The position numbers and the translations under genes were made by a program. 64,000 nt of DNA. Source: Mycobacterium celatum. Its GTDB lineage: Bacteria; Actinomycetota; Actinomycetes; Mycobacteriales; Mycobacteriaceae. How positions within the stretch are numbered: the stretch's first letter is position 1; each line of letters starts with the position of its first letter. Location of the stretch: contig NZ_LQOM01000035.1 in the NCBI RefSeq assembly GCF_002101595.1, forward strand, positions 62,001 through 126,000, in the 5' to 3' direction. Below are positions 17,991-28,172 of this stretch, in pieces. Under the pieces are notes generated by a model. It had not been told where the DNA came from and made no database searches. It worked only from the letters and a program-made list of their open reading frames with translations.

Positions 17991-19153
17991 CGGGTGGGTA
18001 TGACCTCCTGTGTGACTCGATCAATGAGACGCCTGGCCGTCTCCCGGGCCCAGCGCTGCGCGTCGAGTACGTCTTCCACGGTAGCGGGTAAGACCGACCA
18101 TTGGTCGGCGGCGCTCAGTACCTCGGCGATCGTGCGCACGATCGCGGGAAATCGGATCCGCCCGGCCAGGAACGCGGCAGCAGCTTCTTCGTTGGCGGCG
18201 TTGTAGACGGCGGTCATGCAGCCGCCGGCCCGGCCGGCCTGCCGGGCGAGGTCGACGGCGGGAAACACCGCAGTGTCCAGCGGTTCGAACTCCCAGCTCG
18301 ACGCGGTGGAAAAGTCGCAAGCGGCGGCGGCGCCGGACACCCGGTCCGGCCAGCCCAGCGCCAGCGCGATGGGCAGTTTCATGTCCGGCGGGCTGGCCTG
18401 GGCGATCGTCGAGCCGTCGGTGAAGGTGACCATCGAGTGCACGATCGACTGCGGGTGCACGACGACGTCGATGCGCTCGTAGGGGATGCCGAACAGCAGG
18501 TGGGTTTCGATGAGCTCGAGCCCCTTGTTGACCAGCGACGCCGAGTTCAGCGTGTTCATCGGGCCCATCGACCAGGTCGGATGTGCGCCCGCCTGTTCGG
18601 GGGTGACGTGTTCGAGCGCGGCAGCCGACCAGCCCCGGAACGGGCCGCCGGAGGCGGTGAGCACGATCTTGGCGACCTCGTGCGGGGCGCCGGCGCGCAG
18701 GCATTGGGCCATCGCGGAGTGCTCGGAGTCGACGGGCACGATCTGGCCGGGCGCGGCGGCCGCCAGCACCAGCGACCCACCGGCGACCAGCGACTCCTTG
18801 TTGGCCAGGGCCAGCCGGGCGCCGGAGGCCAGCGCGGCCAGTGTCGGCCGCAGTCCCAGCGCCCCGACCAGCGCGTTGAGGACGACGTCGGCCTCGGTGT
18901 TCTCGACCAGCCGGGTGACGGCGTCGGGTCCGCGGTAGGTGACGTCGCCGATGGCCGCGCCCTCGTCGGCGACGGCGATGTTCGTCACCCCGGTCTCGGC
19001 GCGCTGCCGGGCCAGCAAATCCGGGTTTGCCCCGCCGGCGGCCAGCCCGACCAGCTCGAAGCGATCCGGGTTGGCGGCGATGACCTCCAGCGCCTGGGTC
19101 CCGATCGAGCCGGTGCTGCCCAGCACCAGGACGCGCAGGCGGTCGTTTGTCAC
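17987..19153 (-). CDS. dxr: 1-deoxy-D-xylulose 5-phosphate reductoisomerase
   Basis: Converts DXP to MEP with NADPH and a divalent metal, the first committed step of the pathway IspG completes. The 388-residue protein has the NADPH loop [10 protein letters not shown] at the N-terminus, [11 protein letters not shown] near 120, VDSEHSAM near 148 (metal and substrate residues), TASGGPFRG near 180 and [14 protein letters not shown] near 215. The GTG start at 19153 fits the family length; the frame continues open far upstream but overlaps other genes. It leads the dxr-rip1-ispG-GNAT operon. Confidence 0.97.
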   Translation of the reverse strand: MTNDRLRVLVLGSTGSIGTQALEVIAANPDRFELVGLAAGGANPDLLARQRAETGVTNIAVADEGAAIGDVTYRGPDAVTRLVENTEADVVLNALVGALGLRPTLAALASGARLALANKESLVAGGSLVLAAAAPGQIVPVDSEHSAMAQCLRAGAPHEVAKIVLTASGGPFRGWSAAALEHVTPEQAGAHPTWSMGPMNTLNSASLVNKGLELIETHLLFGIPYERIDVVVHPQSIVHSMVTFTDGSTIAQASPPDMKLPIALALGWPDRVSGAAAACDFSTASSWEFEPLDTAVFPAVDLARQAGRAGGCMTAVYNAANEEAAAAFLAGRIRFPAIVRTIAEVLSAADQWSVLPATVEDVLDAQRWARETARRLIDRVTQEVIPTR

Positions 19154-19250
19154 CCATTCATTGTGCCGCGCCTGTATCGCTCTTGCGTTTAGCGCCAGAC
19201 CAAAGCGGGAAAGGGGACGGACACCTAATGGCAGGGAGAGGATGGCAAAA

Positions 19251-19922
19251 ATGAATAGACCGCTTGCCGCGGTCGGCGTCGTTGTGCTGGCTGTGATGGG
19301 GGCGACGGCCTGCACAACCGAGGTCCACGAGCCCGTGCAGTCCGCGCCATCGACTGTGACCACCACGGTCGTCGTGACGCCGCCGGCGTCCTCGACCAGC
19401 ACGGGAACCGCCGCTCCCGCAGGCAATCCCGTCGGCCCCGGCTGTGCCGAGTACGAGCAGCAGGTGCCGACCGGGCCCGGTTCAGTGTCGGGTATGACCA
19501 AAGACCCGGTCTCGGTCGCGGCGTCGAACAACCCGCGGCTCACCACGCTGACCCAGGCACTGTCGGGCCGGATGAACCCGGACGTGAACCTCGTCGACAC
19601 CGTCAACAAGGGCCAGTTCACGCTGTTCGCACCGACCGACCAGGCGTTCGCCAAGCTCGACCCCGCCACGATGGACCGGTTCAAGACCGACGCGGCGTTC
19701 CTGAACAGCGTCCTGACCTACCACCTGGTCAACGGGCAGCTGACCCCGGCCCAGATCGACGGCGTGCATCAGACGCTCGACGCCAACACCACCCTGACCG
19801 TCACGGGCACCGCCGACAGCCTGAAGGTCAACGAGGCCGCCGTGACCTGTGGCGGCATCAGCACCGCGAACGCGCAGCTCTACATGATCGACACCGTGCT
19901 GATGCCTCCGCCCGGCCCGTAG
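19251..19922 (+). CDS. MPT83-like fasciclin-domain lipoprotein
   Basis: A 223-residue cell-surface lipoprotein. The signal peptide ends in the lipobox MGATAC, followed by a Thr/Ser/Pro-rich linker and a single fasciclin (FAS1) domain from ~residue 90 ([50 protein letters not shown]). Motifs match Mtb MPT83 ([17 protein letters not shown] block, two extracellular cysteines). ATG 19251 was chosen for spacing from GGGAGAGG at 19234-19241; ATG 19242 is too close. In Mtb mpt83 is followed by dipZ and mpt70; neither is present here. Possible roles are adhesion and TLR2 recognition, by analogy. Confidence 0.92.
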   Translation: MNRPLAAVGVVVLAVMGATACTTEVHEPVQSAPSTVTTTVVVTPPASSTSTGTAAPAGNPVGPGCAEYEQQVPTGPGSVSGMTKDPVSVAASNNPRLTTLTQALSGRMNPDVNLVDTVNKGQFTLFAPTDQAFAKLDPATMDRFKTDAAFLNSVLTYHLVNGQLTPAQIDGVHQTLDANTTLTVTGTADSLKVNEAAVTCGGISTANAQLYMIDTVLMPPPGP

Positions 19923-19988
19923 GCCAATTCCGCTTCCCCGGCGTGTGCCAGAATGTCGGTGCGTCGCAGTCCAACTGGAGGAGTAGCC

Positions 19989-20243
19989 GTGGCCGGTACT
20001 GAGGTGGAGCGTTACACCGGGGTCGACCTTGCCGAAGTGCCCTCCGCGGAATGGGGCTGGAGCAGGATCAACCACCGCACCTGGCACATTGTCGGGCTGT
20101 GCGTCGCCGGGTTCCTGCTGCTGATGCTGCGCGGCAACCACGTCGGCCACATCGAGAACTGGTTTTTGATCAGCTTCGCCGCGCTGACTCTGTTCGTCGT
20201 GGTGCGCGACTGGTGGGGCCGCCGCCGCGGCTGGATCAGGTAA
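19989..20243 (+). CDS. DUF2631 membrane protein (Rv2876-like)
   Basis: An 84-residue protein with two membrane segments ([17 protein letters not shown] and [15 protein letters not shown]) and the charged motif [14 protein letters not shown] before the first. This matches DUF2631, found in the same place in Mtb (Rv2876). GTG 19989 has GGAGGAG upstream at good spacing, so I prefer it to an upstream start. The last codons overlap the convergent DUF4097 gene by 8 nt. Function unknown. Confidence 0.87.
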   Translation: MAGTEVERYTGVDLAEVPSAEWGWSRINHRTWHIVGLCVAGFLLLMLRGNHVGHIENWFLISFAALTLFVVVRDWWGRRRGWIR

Positions 20244-20985
20244 GCGTCGCAACGGCTCGGTGGATGTCGACGTCCCCCGAGCCGGTTCGTACCTTCACCG
20301 ACAGCGTTTCGTCGCCCTCCTCGGGGCCGCCCGAGGGTTCCAGCCGGTTGGTGATGACGCCGGACCCGGTCACGATGTCGAGCCGGGCGGCGCTGCCCTC
20401 CGGAACACCGACTTCGACCGCGCCGCTGCTGGTATAGGCGACGACGGCGCCGCTGACAGCGGCCGCGATGTGCACCGAACCGGACGCAGTTTGCGACTTC
20501 ACCCGGCCGCGCAGCCGACCGAGCGACAGCGAGCCACTGGCGGTACTGAAGTTCACATCACCGTCGAGTTCGCCGATGTCGGCCCCTCCCGAGGCGGTCG
20601 CGGCCTTGAGCTGCCCGGTGATCGATTGCGCCGCAAGGCTTCCGCTGGCCGACGCTAAGTCGAAGTCCGCGAATTCGCCGTCGGCGTGCACGTCGGCGGA
20701 CGCCACGGCCGCGCGGACCCGGGAGCGCGACGGCAATTTGACGATGATGTCGACCGCGCCCATCCGGTACCCGAGGAAGCCGAATTTGGCGGGTGCGACG
20801 GCCAGCTGGCCGTTGGCGTAGGACACTCGCGCCTGCTCAGCGGAGCGGACATCGGCCTGGCGGTTCGGGTCGCGTGGGCGGACCTCGACGACGGTGTCGG
20901 TCCGGTCGGTGGCGATCAGCCGGATCGAGCCCTCACCCGCGTCGATGCGGGCGGAGATGGGCTCGGGTGTGGCGAACGTGGGCAT
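20236..20985 (-). CDS. DUF4097 beta-helix protein
   Basis: A 249-residue protein made of repeated short beta-strands with alternating Gly/Ser/Ala patterns ([65 protein letters not shown]), the pattern of DUF4097 (bactofilin/adhesin-like). There is no signal peptide. It lies 20 nt downstream of an RHH-type DNA-binding protein on the same strand, so the two form an operon controlled from the palindrome at 21467. The pairing suggests the RHH protein regulates this gene; the function of the pair is unknown. Confidence 0.85.
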   Translation of the reverse strand: MPTFATPEPISARIDAGEGSIRLIATDRTDTVVEVRPRDPNRQADVRSAEQARVSYANGQLAVAPAKFGFLGYRMGAVDIIVKLPSRSRVRAAVASADVHADGEFADFDLASASGSLAAQSITGQLKAATASGGADIGELDGDVNFSTASGSLSLGRLRGRVKSQTASGSVHIAAAVSGAVVAYTSSGAVEVGVPEGSAARLDIVTGSGVITNRLEPSGGPEEGDETLSVKVRTGSGDVDIHRAVATLT

Positions 20986-21005
20986 CGGGCCTCCTTTGTC
21001 GGTAC

Positions 21006-21467
21006 TCAGCGCACCCAGCCGGTGACGTGATGGCGGGTGGCGGTTCGTGGTGTCGCCGCTTCGACGCGCGCGGCGGCGGCGCGGACCAACCAGGCGTTCA
21101 GGGAGATGCCGTCGCGGCGGGCGGCCGCCTCGATCCCGGCCCGCAGCGACTCCGGCAGCCGCAGGGTGACCCGCCAGGTGCCGCCGTCGTCGTCGACCGC
21201 CGGCGCCTCGGCGGGCGACTCGCCGAGCGGGGCGCTGACGACGAACTCCGGGTCGCGGCCTCTCAGCCGAACCTCGACCGAACGCGGCGCCAGCTCACGG
21301 GTGATCTCTTCGGCACCGGCCGCCAGCGCCTGGAGCAGCGCCAATCGGATCGCCGACTCGAGCGGAGCAGTCAGCCGATCGGCGAGCGCCTGGGCCTCGT
21401 CACCGCCCGCCGCGGCGGCAACACTCAACTCGTGGCGGACCGCGTCGACGTACGGCTGCAAATCCAT
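21006..21467 (-). CDS. Ribbon-helix-helix regulatory protein (HicB/Arc-like C-terminus)
   Basis: The 153-residue protein has an alpha-helical N-terminal half and a C-terminal RHH DNA-binding domain: TWRVTLRLPESLRAGIEAAARRDGIS-type strand-helix-helix, then LNAWLVRAAAARVE, as in HicB/Arc antitoxins. The ATG (21467) is the edge of a perfect palindrome, so it very likely represses its own operon. No HicA-type toxin is adjacent; the downstream partner is the DUF4097 protein. No ribosome-binding site is seen, so translation may be leaderless. Confidence 0.82.
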   Translation of the reverse strand: MDLQPYVDAVRHELSVAAAAGGDEAQALADRLTAPLESAIRLALLQALAAGAEEITRELAPRSVEVRLRGRDPEFVVSAPLGESPAEAPAVDDDGGTWRVTLRLPESLRAGIEAAARRDGISLNAWLVRAAAARVEAATPRTATRHHVTGWVR

Positions 21468-21496
21468 GGTGTCATGGTGACACCATCATGATGTCA
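21467..21496 (-). promoter_or_regulatory. Operator of the RHH/DUF4097 operon
   Basis: TGGTGTCATGGTGACACCA at 21467-21485 is a perfect inverted repeat (8-bp arms, 3-nt spacer), and a third half-site TGATGTCA follows at 21489-21496 with one mismatch. It overlaps the start codon of the RHH gene. Multiple half-sites suit cooperative binding of an RHH dimer of dimers and suggest autorepression. Confidence 0.7.
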
Positions 21497-21498
21497 TT

Positions 21499-22356
21499 TC
21501 AAGTGTCGCGATGACGTCGGCGGTACTGGGCCGTCGCGAGCGCGCCCGCTACCAGCAGGACCAGCGCCAGCAGCCACGGCCAGGCACCGTGCTGGTGCAC
21601 CCAGCCGGCCAGGACGCCCTGGATGCGACCGGCCGCCGCGATCACGGCGTCCCGCGGGTGCCCGTGCAGACTGAACAGCCGCACCTCGTAGAGGCCGTAG
21701 TAGCCGACATATAGCCCCACGACGACCAGCAGTGCGCCACCGATCCGGTTCACGAACGGCACGACTCGCCGCATGCGATCGGCCAGTGCCGAGCTCGCGC
21801 ATGCGGCGGCGACGGCCAGCGCACCGACAACCAGGCTCAGCCCGGCGACATACGCCAGATAGATCAACACGCCGCCGAGGATCGATCCGCTCCGAAAACC
21901 GGCCGCTGTGACCGCCAAAAACGGACCGACGGTGCACGACAGCGAGGCGATTGCGTAGCTGAGGCCATAGCCGTACATCGATCCCAGCCGAACCGTCGGG
22001 GCACGTTGCGCGCGAAGCCGTTGGGGTATCAGCACGCTCAGCTCTCGGCCACATAGCAGCCAAATGCCAAGGGCGACAAGCACAACGCCGATCAACACCG
22101 TCACATAGGGCAGGTAGTGCTGCACCGTCGTCGCGGCCGACACGGTGAGCGCCCCAAACAGCCCGAACACCGTCAGAAAACCGAGAGCCATCCCGACGGT
22201 GGCCACCAATGCGCGGCCGACCGACGTCGGCCCCGCCTGTCCGCCGCCGCGTACCACCAGAACCAGATAGGCGGGCAGCATGGCAAAGCCGCATGGGTTC
22301 AGCGCAGCCACCAATCCGGCGGCGAACGCCAATCCGACAAGTCCCTCGTCTACCAA
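21499..22356 (-). CDS. CcdA/DsbD-type thiol-disulfide transporter (Rv2877c-like)
   Basis: A 285-residue membrane protein with about six to seven transmembrane segments. The two conserved redox cysteines of CcdA are present in LNPCGFAMLP and SLSCTVGPFL. It carries electrons across the membrane to extracytoplasmic thioredoxin-like proteins. Directly upstream and adjacent (stop and start touch) is the MPT53 thioredoxin-like gene, its natural partner. Mtb has the same pair. Confidence 0.93.
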   Translation of the reverse strand: MVDEGLVGLAFAAGLVAALNPCGFAMLPAYLVLVVRGGGQAGPTSVGRALVATVGMALGFLTVFGLFGALTVSAATTVQHYLPYVTVLIGVVLVALGIWLLCGRELSVLIPQRLRAQRAPTVRLGSMYGYGLSYAIASLSCTVGPFLAVTAAGFRSGSILGGVLIYLAYVAGLSLVVGALAVAAACASSALADRMRRVVPFVNRIGGALLVVVGLYVGYYGLYEVRLFSLHGHPRDAVIAAAGRIQGVLAGWVHQHGAWPWLLALVLLVAGALATAQYRRRHRDT

Positions 22357-22863
22357 TTACTTGAGCGCTGCAACCCGGTCGGACAACTCTTGCTGGGGCA
22401 TGGCCGCGGTCGGGTTGTTCACGAATGTCGATGTGCCGTCGGCACGGTAGAACACATACGCAGGCTGCCACGGGACGTTGTAGCGTGCCCAGATGGACCC
22501 GTCGGCGTCGTTGAGGTTGGTGAAGTTCAAGTTGTACTTGGACACAAAGTTCTGCATCGCCTCGACATCGGAGTGGGCCGCGACGCCGACGAAGGTGACC
22601 CCGGGATTCGCGGCCGCAACCTGGCTGACACCCGGGGCTTCGGCGTTGCAGTACGGGCACCACGGCGTCCAGAACCACAGCACGGCCGGCTTGCCCTGCA
22701 GGCCGGCGCCGTTGAACGGAGCTCCGCTCAGTGTGGTTGCGGTGAAATTCAGGCGATCGTCGGCTGCAAGTGCACGCGGTGCGATGCTCGTCCCGGCCGC
22801 AAGCGCGACGGTGATGACAACCAGGGCAACCAGTTTCGTCAGGATGGAACAGTGAACCCTCAT
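22357..22863 (-). CDS. mpt53: Secreted thioredoxin-like protein MPT53 (DsbE-like)
   Basis: A 168-residue secreted thiol oxidoreductase: signal peptide (cleavage after APRALA), then a thioredoxin fold with the CxxC site in FWTPWCPYCNAEAP and a cis-proline region in WQPAYVFYRADG. Mtb MPT53 (Rv2878c) oxidises exported proteins. I chose ATG 22863 (MRVHCS) because GGAGG lies just upstream; ATG 22896 is alternative. The downstream CcdA-like protein probably maintains its redox state. Confidence 0.95.
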   Translation of the reverse strand: MRVHCSILTKLVALVVITVALAAGTSIAPRALAADDRLNFTATTLSGAPFNGAGLQGKPAVLWFWTPWCPYCNAEAPGVSQVAAANPGVTFVGVAAHSDVEAMQNFVSKYNLNFTNLNDADGSIWARYNVPWQPAYVFYRADGTSTFVNNPTAAMPQQELSDRVAALK

Positions 22864-22932
22864 CGCAGGCCTCCGCTTCATGTCTGCCTTAACCACGTAA
22901 AACTGGCCCGGTTTAGTTCAAAATACGCCGAA

Positions 22933-24018
22933 TCACGTCACGTGTTGGGCCGCGAGCTGGCCACAGGCGGCGGCGATCTCCCGCCCACGGGTGTCGCGGA
23001 CCGTGCAGGAGACGCCCTTGGCCCGCACGCGCCGGACGAACTCGCGCTCCGCGGATTTCGGGCTGGCGTCCCAGTCGCTGCCCGGTGTGGGGTTGAGCGG
23101 GATGACGTTTACGTGGGCCAGCGGGCCGAGCACGCGATGCAATTGCTTGCCCAGCAGCTCGGCCCGCCATGGCTGGTCGTTGACGTCGCGGATCAGCGCG
23201 TATTCGATCGAGACCCGCCGGCCGGTGACGTCGGCGTAGTAGCGCGCGGCGTCCAGCGCCTCGGCGATCTTCCAGCGGTTGTTGACCGGCACCAGCGTGT
23301 CGCGCAGCTCGTCGTCGGGTGCGTGCAGCGACAGCGCCAGCGTCACCCCGAGCCGCTCGTCGGCGAGTTTGCGGATGGCCGGGGCCAGACCGACCGTCGA
23401 CACCGTCACGGCCCGCGCGGAGATGCCGAAACCTGAGGTGATGCCACGCACCGCGGCGACCACTCGCGCGTAGTTGGCCAGCGGCTCCCCCATGCCCATG
23501 AACACCACGTTGGACAACCGGTCGCCGAACTCGTCGCGCAACTCCGCGGCGGCGGCCCGCACCTGTTCGAGGATCTCCGCGGTGGAGAGATTCCGGCTCA
23601 GCCCGCCCTGTCCCGTCGCGCAGAACGGGCACGCCATGCCGCAGCCGGCCTGCGACGAAATGCACACCGTGTTGCGTTGCGGGTAGCGCATCAGCACCGA
23701 CTCGAAGGTGGTGCCGTCGATGGCCCGCCACAGCATCTTGCGGGTCTGGCCGGAGTCGCAGGTGACCTCGCTGGCCGGGACGAGCAGGTTCGGGAACAAC
23801 GCCTCGGCGATCCGGTCGCGAACCGCGGCGGGCAGGTCGGTCATCTGCCGCGGGTCGGCGATCAGCCGGCCGTAGTACTGGTGGGCGAGCTGTTTGGCAC
23901 GGTACGCCGGCAGGCCCAGCTCGGCGACGGCGGCCGCACGGCCGTTTTCGTCGAGGTCGGCCAGGTGGCGCGGCGGCAGCGTGCGGCGCGGCGCCTCGAA
24001 CACCAGCTGCGGCTTCAT
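22933..24018 (-). CDS. rlmN: 23S rRNA/tRNA (adenine-C2)-methyltransferase RlmN
   Basis: Radical SAM enzyme that methylates C2 of A2503 in 23S rRNA and A37 in some tRNAs. In the 361-residue protein the cluster motif CxxxCxxC reads CGMACPFC near residue 120; the methyl-carrying C-terminal cysteine lies in [11 protein letters not shown] near 338. [14 protein letters not shown] and [11 protein letters not shown] are also typical. The gene is on the minus strand with no overlap with neighbours; in Mtb the locus is in the same order. Confidence 0.97.
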   Translation of the reverse strand: MKPQLVFEAPRRTLPPRHLADLDENGRAAAVAELGLPAYRAKQLAHQYYGRLIADPRQMTDLPAAVRDRIAEALFPNLLVPASEVTCDSGQTRKMLWRAIDGTTFESVLMRYPQRNTVCISSQAGCGMACPFCATGQGGLSRNLSTAEILEQVRAAAAELRDEFGDRLSNVVFMGMGEPLANYARVVAAVRGITSGFGISARAVTVSTVGLAPAIRKLADERLGVTLALSLHAPDDELRDTLVPVNNRWKIAEALDAARYYADVTGRRVSIEYALIRDVNDQPWRAELLGKQLHRVLGPLAHVNVIPLNPTPGSDWDASPKSAEREFVRRVRAKGVSCTVRDTRGREIAAACGQLAAQHVT

Positions 24019-24031
24019 GATGTGTCCAGTA

Positions 24032-24931
24032 TCAGGGCACCAGGGTCAACACGACCCAAGCGGCCACCGCCGACGGCAGGAAACCGTCGAATCGGTCCAT
24101 CACGCCGCCGTGACCGGGCAGCAGGCTGCCCATGTCCTTGATGCCCAGGTCGCGCTTGACCTGCGATTCCACCAGGTCGCCGAGTGTGGCGGTGGCGACC
24201 AGCATGAAACCCAACAGCACGCCGATCCACCACGGCTTGCCGCCCAGGTAGGTCACGGTCAGGGCGGTGGCGGTCACCCCGAACACCAGCGAACCGACCA
24301 GCCCTTCCCACGACTTCTTCGGGCTGATCGCGGGAACCATCGGGTGCTTGCCGAACAGCACCCCCGCCGCGTAGCCGCCGACGTCGGAGGCCACCACGCC
24401 GATTGCCAGCGCGAACGCGCGGCCGGGCCCGTCTTGCGGGTAGACCAGCAGCGCGGCGAACGACGCGAACAGCGGGACCCAGGCGGCCAGGAAAACCGTC
24501 GCCGACACGTCGCGCAAGTAGTTGGCCGGAGAGGCGTCGGGCACCGGCGCCGCGCGGCGACCGTGGGGGCTCAGCAGCCGCCAGATCATGCACACCACGA
24601 CGGTGGCGCCGAAGCCGGCCAGCGCGCCGCGCACCCCGAACGGCCAGGTGAGCCACAGGGTGGCCTGGCCGCCGACCACCAGCGGGATGACCGGAATCAC
24701 GTACCCGGCGGCGCGCAGCCGCCGCACCACCTCCAGCGTGCCCAGCAGCACGCCGGCGGCGACTATCCCGACGAACGCATGCGGCGCGTACACCAGGCTG
24801 GCGATGACCGCCCCGCCGAGCAGTGCGCCGACGGTGATGGCGACGGGCAGGTTGCGACCGGCCCGTGAGGTCTTCTGCGCCGACCCCTCCGCCGGGGTGC
24901 CTGCGCCGGTATCAGTGTCTGCCACAGACAT
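24032..24931 (-). CDS. cdsA: Phosphatidate cytidylyltransferase (CdsA)
   Basis: Makes CDP-diacylglycerol from phosphatidate and CTP, the branch point for phosphatidylinositol, cardiolipin and related lipids. The 299-residue protein has about eight membrane segments and the full C-terminal CTP-transferase signature, with key parts [12 protein letters not shown] and [11 protein letters not shown] (residues ~245-280). The first ~35 residues are polar. It follows frr by 16 nt on the same strand, in the pyrH-frr-cdsA order common in bacteria. Confidence 0.97.
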   Translation of the reverse strand: MSVADTDTGAGTPAEGSAQKTSRAGRNLPVAITVGALLGGAVIASLVYAPHAFVGIVAAGVLLGTLEVVRRLRAAGYVIPVIPLVVGGQATLWLTWPFGVRGALAGFGATVVVCMIWRLLSPHGRRAAPVPDASPANYLRDVSATVFLAAWVPLFASFAALLVYPQDGPGRAFALAIGVVASDVGGYAAGVLFGKHPMVPAISPKKSWEGLVGSLVFGVTATALTVTYLGGKPWWIGVLLGFMLVATATLGDLVESQVKRDLGIKDMGSLLPGHGGVMDRFDGFLPSAVAAWVVLTLVP

Positions 24932-24947
24932 CGTTGCTGAGTGGCCG

Positions 24948-25505
24948 CTAGACCTCCAGCAGCTCGCCTTCTTTGTGTTTGACCAGCTCGTCGATCTGGG
25001 CGACGTACTGGTGGGTGGTTTTGTCCAGGTCCTTTTCTGCCCGGCCGACCTCGTCCTCGCCGGCCTCGCCGTCCTTGCGGATACGGTGCAGCTCCTCCAT
25101 CGCCTTGCGGCGGATGTTGCGCACCGAAACCCTGGCTTCCTCGCCCTTGTGCTTGGCCTGCTTGACCAGCTCGCGGCGACGCTCCTCGGTCAGCTGCGGC
25201 ACGGCCACCCGGATCAGGGTTCCGTCGTTGGTGGGGTTGACGCCCAAATCGGAGTTGCGGATCGCGGTCTCGATGGCGTGCAGCTGGTTGGCCTCGTACG
25301 GCTTGATGACGACCAGCCGCGCTTCGGGGACGTTGATGCTGGCCAGCTGGGTGATCGGGGTGGCCGCGCCGTAGTAGTCGATGACGATCCGGGAGAACAT
25401 TCCGGGGTTGGCCCGGCCGGTCCGGATGGTCGACAGGTCATCGCGGGCCACCGACACGGCCTTTTCCATCTTCTCTTCGGCGTCGAAGAGAATCTCCTCA
25501 ATCAT
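24948..25505 (-). CDS. frr: Ribosome recycling factor
   Basis: RRF, with EF-G, splits the post-termination ribosome. The 185-residue length is typical. Recognisable segments are [32 protein letters not shown] N-terminal helix, [20 protein letters not shown] in domain II and [12 protein letters not shown] in the C-terminal helix. It lies 65 nt downstream of pyrH and 16 nt upstream of cdsA; essential in bacteria. Confidence 0.98.
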   Translation of the reverse strand: MIEEILFDAEEKMEKAVSVARDDLSTIRTGRANPGMFSRIVIDYYGAATPITQLASINVPEARLVVIKPYEANQLHAIETAIRNSDLGVNPTNDGTLIRVAVPQLTEERRRELVKQAKHKGEEARVSVRNIRRKAMEELHRIRKDGEAGEDEVGRAEKDLDKTTHQYVAQIDELVKHKEGELLEV

Positions 25506-25570
25506 GTGCGCCGCTCCTCCTCATCGCTGCGCTCTGCATCGTCGCCAGCGCGGATCATCGCGTCTTCCCC

Positions 25571-26362
25571 CTAGGTGGTGACCAGCGTCCCGATTTTCTC
25601 ACCCGCGACCGCGCGGGCGATATTGCCGTCGGTCAGCAGGTTGAACACCAGGATCGGCATGCCATTGTCCATACACAGGCTGAACGCGGTGGCGTCGGCC
25701 ACCCGCAGGCCGCGGTCGATGACTTCGCGGTGGCTGATCGCGGTGAGCAGCTCGGCCTCGGGGTTGACCCGCGGGTCGTCGGCGAACACCCCGTCGACCG
25801 CCTTGGCCATCAACACCACCTCGGCGCCGATCTCCAGCGCCCGCTGCGCGGCGGTGGTGTCGGTGGAAAAGTACGGCAGCCCCATGCCGGCGCCGAAGAT
25901 CACCACCCGCCCCTTCTCCAGGTGACGGCGGGCGCGCAGCGGAATGTAGGGCTCGGCCACCTGGCCCATCGTGATCGCGGTCTGGACTCGGGTGGCTATC
26001 CCTTCTTTTTCCAGAAAGTCTTGCAGCGCAAGGCTGTTCATGACCGTTCCGAGCATGCCCATGTAGTCCGAGCGGCTACGCTCCATGCCGCGCTGCTGCA
26101 GCTGGGCGCCCCGGAAGAAGTTGCCGCCGCCGATCACCACGGCAACCTGAACGCCGTCGCGGACCACCTCGGCGATCTGGCGGGCCACCTGGGCCACCAC
26201 GTCGGGGTCAAGCCCCACCTGCCCGCCGCCGAACATTTCGCCGCCGAGCTTGAGCAACACCCGCGAGTACTTGGGCCGGCGTGGCGGTTCTGCGCCGGGA
26301 TAGCCGTTGTCCGGTGGAAATGCCTCGACGCCGTTGGTACTCGTCGGCTCCTGCTCCGTCAT
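25571..26362 (-). CDS. pyrH: UMP kinase (PyrH)
   Basis: Phosphorylates UMP to UDP; hexameric amino acid kinase fold, activated by GTP and inhibited by UTP. The 263-residue protein has [15 protein letters not shown] near residue 32, [13 protein letters not shown] near 75, [10 protein letters not shown] and [20 protein letters not shown] near 165. ATG 26362 has GAGGAG-type ribosome-binding site 6 nt upstream; the length is close to the 261 I recall for Mtb. It heads pyrH-frr-cdsA. Confidence 0.97.
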   Translation of the reverse strand: MTEQEPTSTNGVEAFPPDNGYPGAEPPRRPKYSRVLLKLGGEMFGGGQVGLDPDVVAQVARQIAEVVRDGVQVAVVIGGGNFFRGAQLQQRGMERSRSDYMGMLGTVMNSLALQDFLEKEGIATRVQTAITMGQVAEPYIPLRARRHLEKGRVVIFGAGMGLPYFSTDTTAAQRALEIGAEVVLMAKAVDGVFADDPRVNPEAELLTAISHREVIDRGLRVADATAFSLCMDNGMPILVFNLLTDGNIARAVAGEKIGTLVTT

Positions 26363-26496
26363 CAGACTCCTCGCATGCGAGAGCGCCTTGCGGCTACCCC
26401 CCGGACAGCACCTCCTATCCTGCCTCATGGCAGGTCCGCGCGTTCGAGGTGGAGCAGATTTGCGGCGAACAACCGGCTACGCGGACACCCCAACCG

Positions 26497-27990
26497 CTAC
26501 GAAGATCGGGTCAGGCCCCGGGTTGCCGGTCCTTCCAAGAGTGTGCCGTCCGGCGCGAATCGCGATCCGTGCAGCGGGCATTCCCACGACTTGTCCGCGT
26601 CGTTCCAGTTGACGATGCCGCCAAGATGCGGGCATACCGGCGAAACCCGATGCGTCACACCGTCAACCGAGCACTGCGCCTCCATGTGCCATGGCAATCC
26701 CTTGACCACGCCGCCGTCAGTGGGCACGTCGCGGCCCAATCGGGTCGCCGGCGCAAGCCATCCCTTGGCCATGTGCAACGCAACCTCGAGATTCGCGCGC
26801 ATGGCGGTGGTGATGCCGGTGATTTCGTGGGGGCTCCATGCCGCGAACGCCTTCGACCAGTCCATTCGGCCGCCGAGGATCCGGCTGCTGAGCAGAAGCG
26901 CCGCCGCGACTCCGGCGGCGAGTCCCCACTTGTTGAATCCCGTTGCGATGTAAACCTTTTCATCGCCGGGCAAAATCGGCCCGACGTAGGGCAGATGGTC
27001 GATGGGCGTGTAGTCCTGCGCCGACCACCGGTGGGTCTGGACGGCACCGGGATAGTGCTCGCCGGCCCACGACGCCAATTCGTCCAGCTCGGCGGTTGGG
27101 CTCTTGCGGCCCACCACGTGGCCGGCGCCGCCGACGATGAGTCGCTCGCCGTCGCCGGCCGGCGCGTATCGCAGCGACCTGGTCGGCGAACCGGCGGAGA
27201 TGAACATCGGCCGGGTGATGGCGCCGGGAACCTCGAACGCAATGCAGTAGGACCTGTTGGGCTTCAGCCTGGCGAAGTATCCACCGCGGTCCAAAATCGG
27301 CATGCCGGTGGCGAGCACACACTGCGCCGCGTCCACGTCGACCGTGCCGTCGCCGGTCCGGGTGGTCAGTCGCACGCGATCGTTGCGGTGCGACAGCCGC
27401 TGCACCCGCGCACCCTCGACAAGTCGGCCGCCACGCTGAGTGAGCTCACCAATCAGACTGTCCAGCAAGGGCATTGGATCGAACTGCGCCTGGTTGGCCA
27501 GCCGTACCCCGCCGTGGTAGGGAAACGGCACGTCGGCGTCGTCGTCCCACTCGGCGTCTAGACCCGCCAACCGCGCCGCAGCCAGTTCCGCACGCGCCGT
27601 CTCGACCTCGCCCGCGGACCGCGCGTAGGTGTAGGCGTCCTCCCGCTGAACCGCAACGCCGTTCGCCTCGCAGTAGTGCAGCAGCCAATCCTGGCCTTCT
27701 CGATTGCCCCGCACGTAGTCGCGCGCGATATCGGCGCCGTGGTGGGACACGATCTGCGAGAGCATGGTGCCCTGCAGCAGGCTGATCTTCCCGGTGGTGT
27801 TGCCGGTGGTCACCGCGCCGGCGCTGCGTGCCTCCAGCACCAGCACGTCCTTGCCTGCCCGGGCCAGCAGCACGGCGGTGGTCAGCCCCGTGATGCCCGC
27901 ACCGACGACCACCACGTCGGCGGACGGTTGCCCCAGGTTGGTTTGCGTGTTCGGCCGAGCGCGGTCGGCCAGCCACAGCGAGGTAGTCAT
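26497..27990 (-). CDS. FAD-dependent oxidoreductase (DAO type) with C-terminal Rieske domain
   Basis: The 497-residue protein has an N-terminal FAD site (VVVVGAGITGLTTAVLLARAG at residues ~25-45, then VLEARSAGAVTTGNTTGK) of the D-amino-acid oxidase superfamily and a C-terminal Rieske 2Fe-2S domain (~430-497) with CPHLGG and CPLHGSRF supplying Cys-His pairs. Such fusions (YhfW-like) are often called glycine/D-amino acid oxidases, but the substrate is unknown. ATG 27990 follows GGAGGCG. Codons upstream of it encode an unlikely Arg-rich extension. No neighbour indicates its pathway. Confidence 0.92.
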   Translation of the reverse strand: MTTSLWLADRARPNTQTNLGQPSADVVVVGAGITGLTTAVLLARAGKDVLVLEARSAGAVTTGNTTGKISLLQGTMLSQIVSHHGADIARDYVRGNREGQDWLLHYCEANGVAVQREDAYTYARSAGEVETARAELAAARLAGLDAEWDDDADVPFPYHGGVRLANQAQFDPMPLLDSLIGELTQRGGRLVEGARVQRLSHRNDRVRLTTRTGDGTVDVDAAQCVLATGMPILDRGGYFARLKPNRSYCIAFEVPGAITRPMFISAGSPTRSLRYAPAGDGERLIVGGAGHVVGRKSPTAELDELASWAGEHYPGAVQTHRWSAQDYTPIDHLPYVGPILPGDEKVYIATGFNKWGLAAGVAAALLLSSRILGGRMDWSKAFAAWSPHEITGITTAMRANLEVALHMAKGWLAPATRLGRDVPTDGGVVKGLPWHMEAQCSVDGVTHRVSPVCPHLGGIVNWNDADKSWECPLHGSRFAPDGTLLEGPATRGLTRSS

Positions 27991-28172
27991 CGCCTCCAAA
28001 TACCCGGCCCGGCCCCGACGAAACAACGGAGGTTTGAGCGTGCGCCGCGGTGGGAATCCGGCCAGACGCGGCGGGAAGAGCGCGGAGATGACGAAGTCTC
28101 TGCGCCGCGCCGACACAAACCGGTCGAGACGTTGGCCGGTCCATGAGCAGGACAGCCAATGAGGAGGAATCC

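Noticed and set aside
17064..18206. Open frame of 380 codons on the plus strand
   Set aside because: Antisense to rip1 and dxr; no recognisable domain and shadow-type composition.
24522..25574. Open frame of 350 codons on the plus strand
   Set aside because: Antisense to cdsA and frr, both well supported; no domain.
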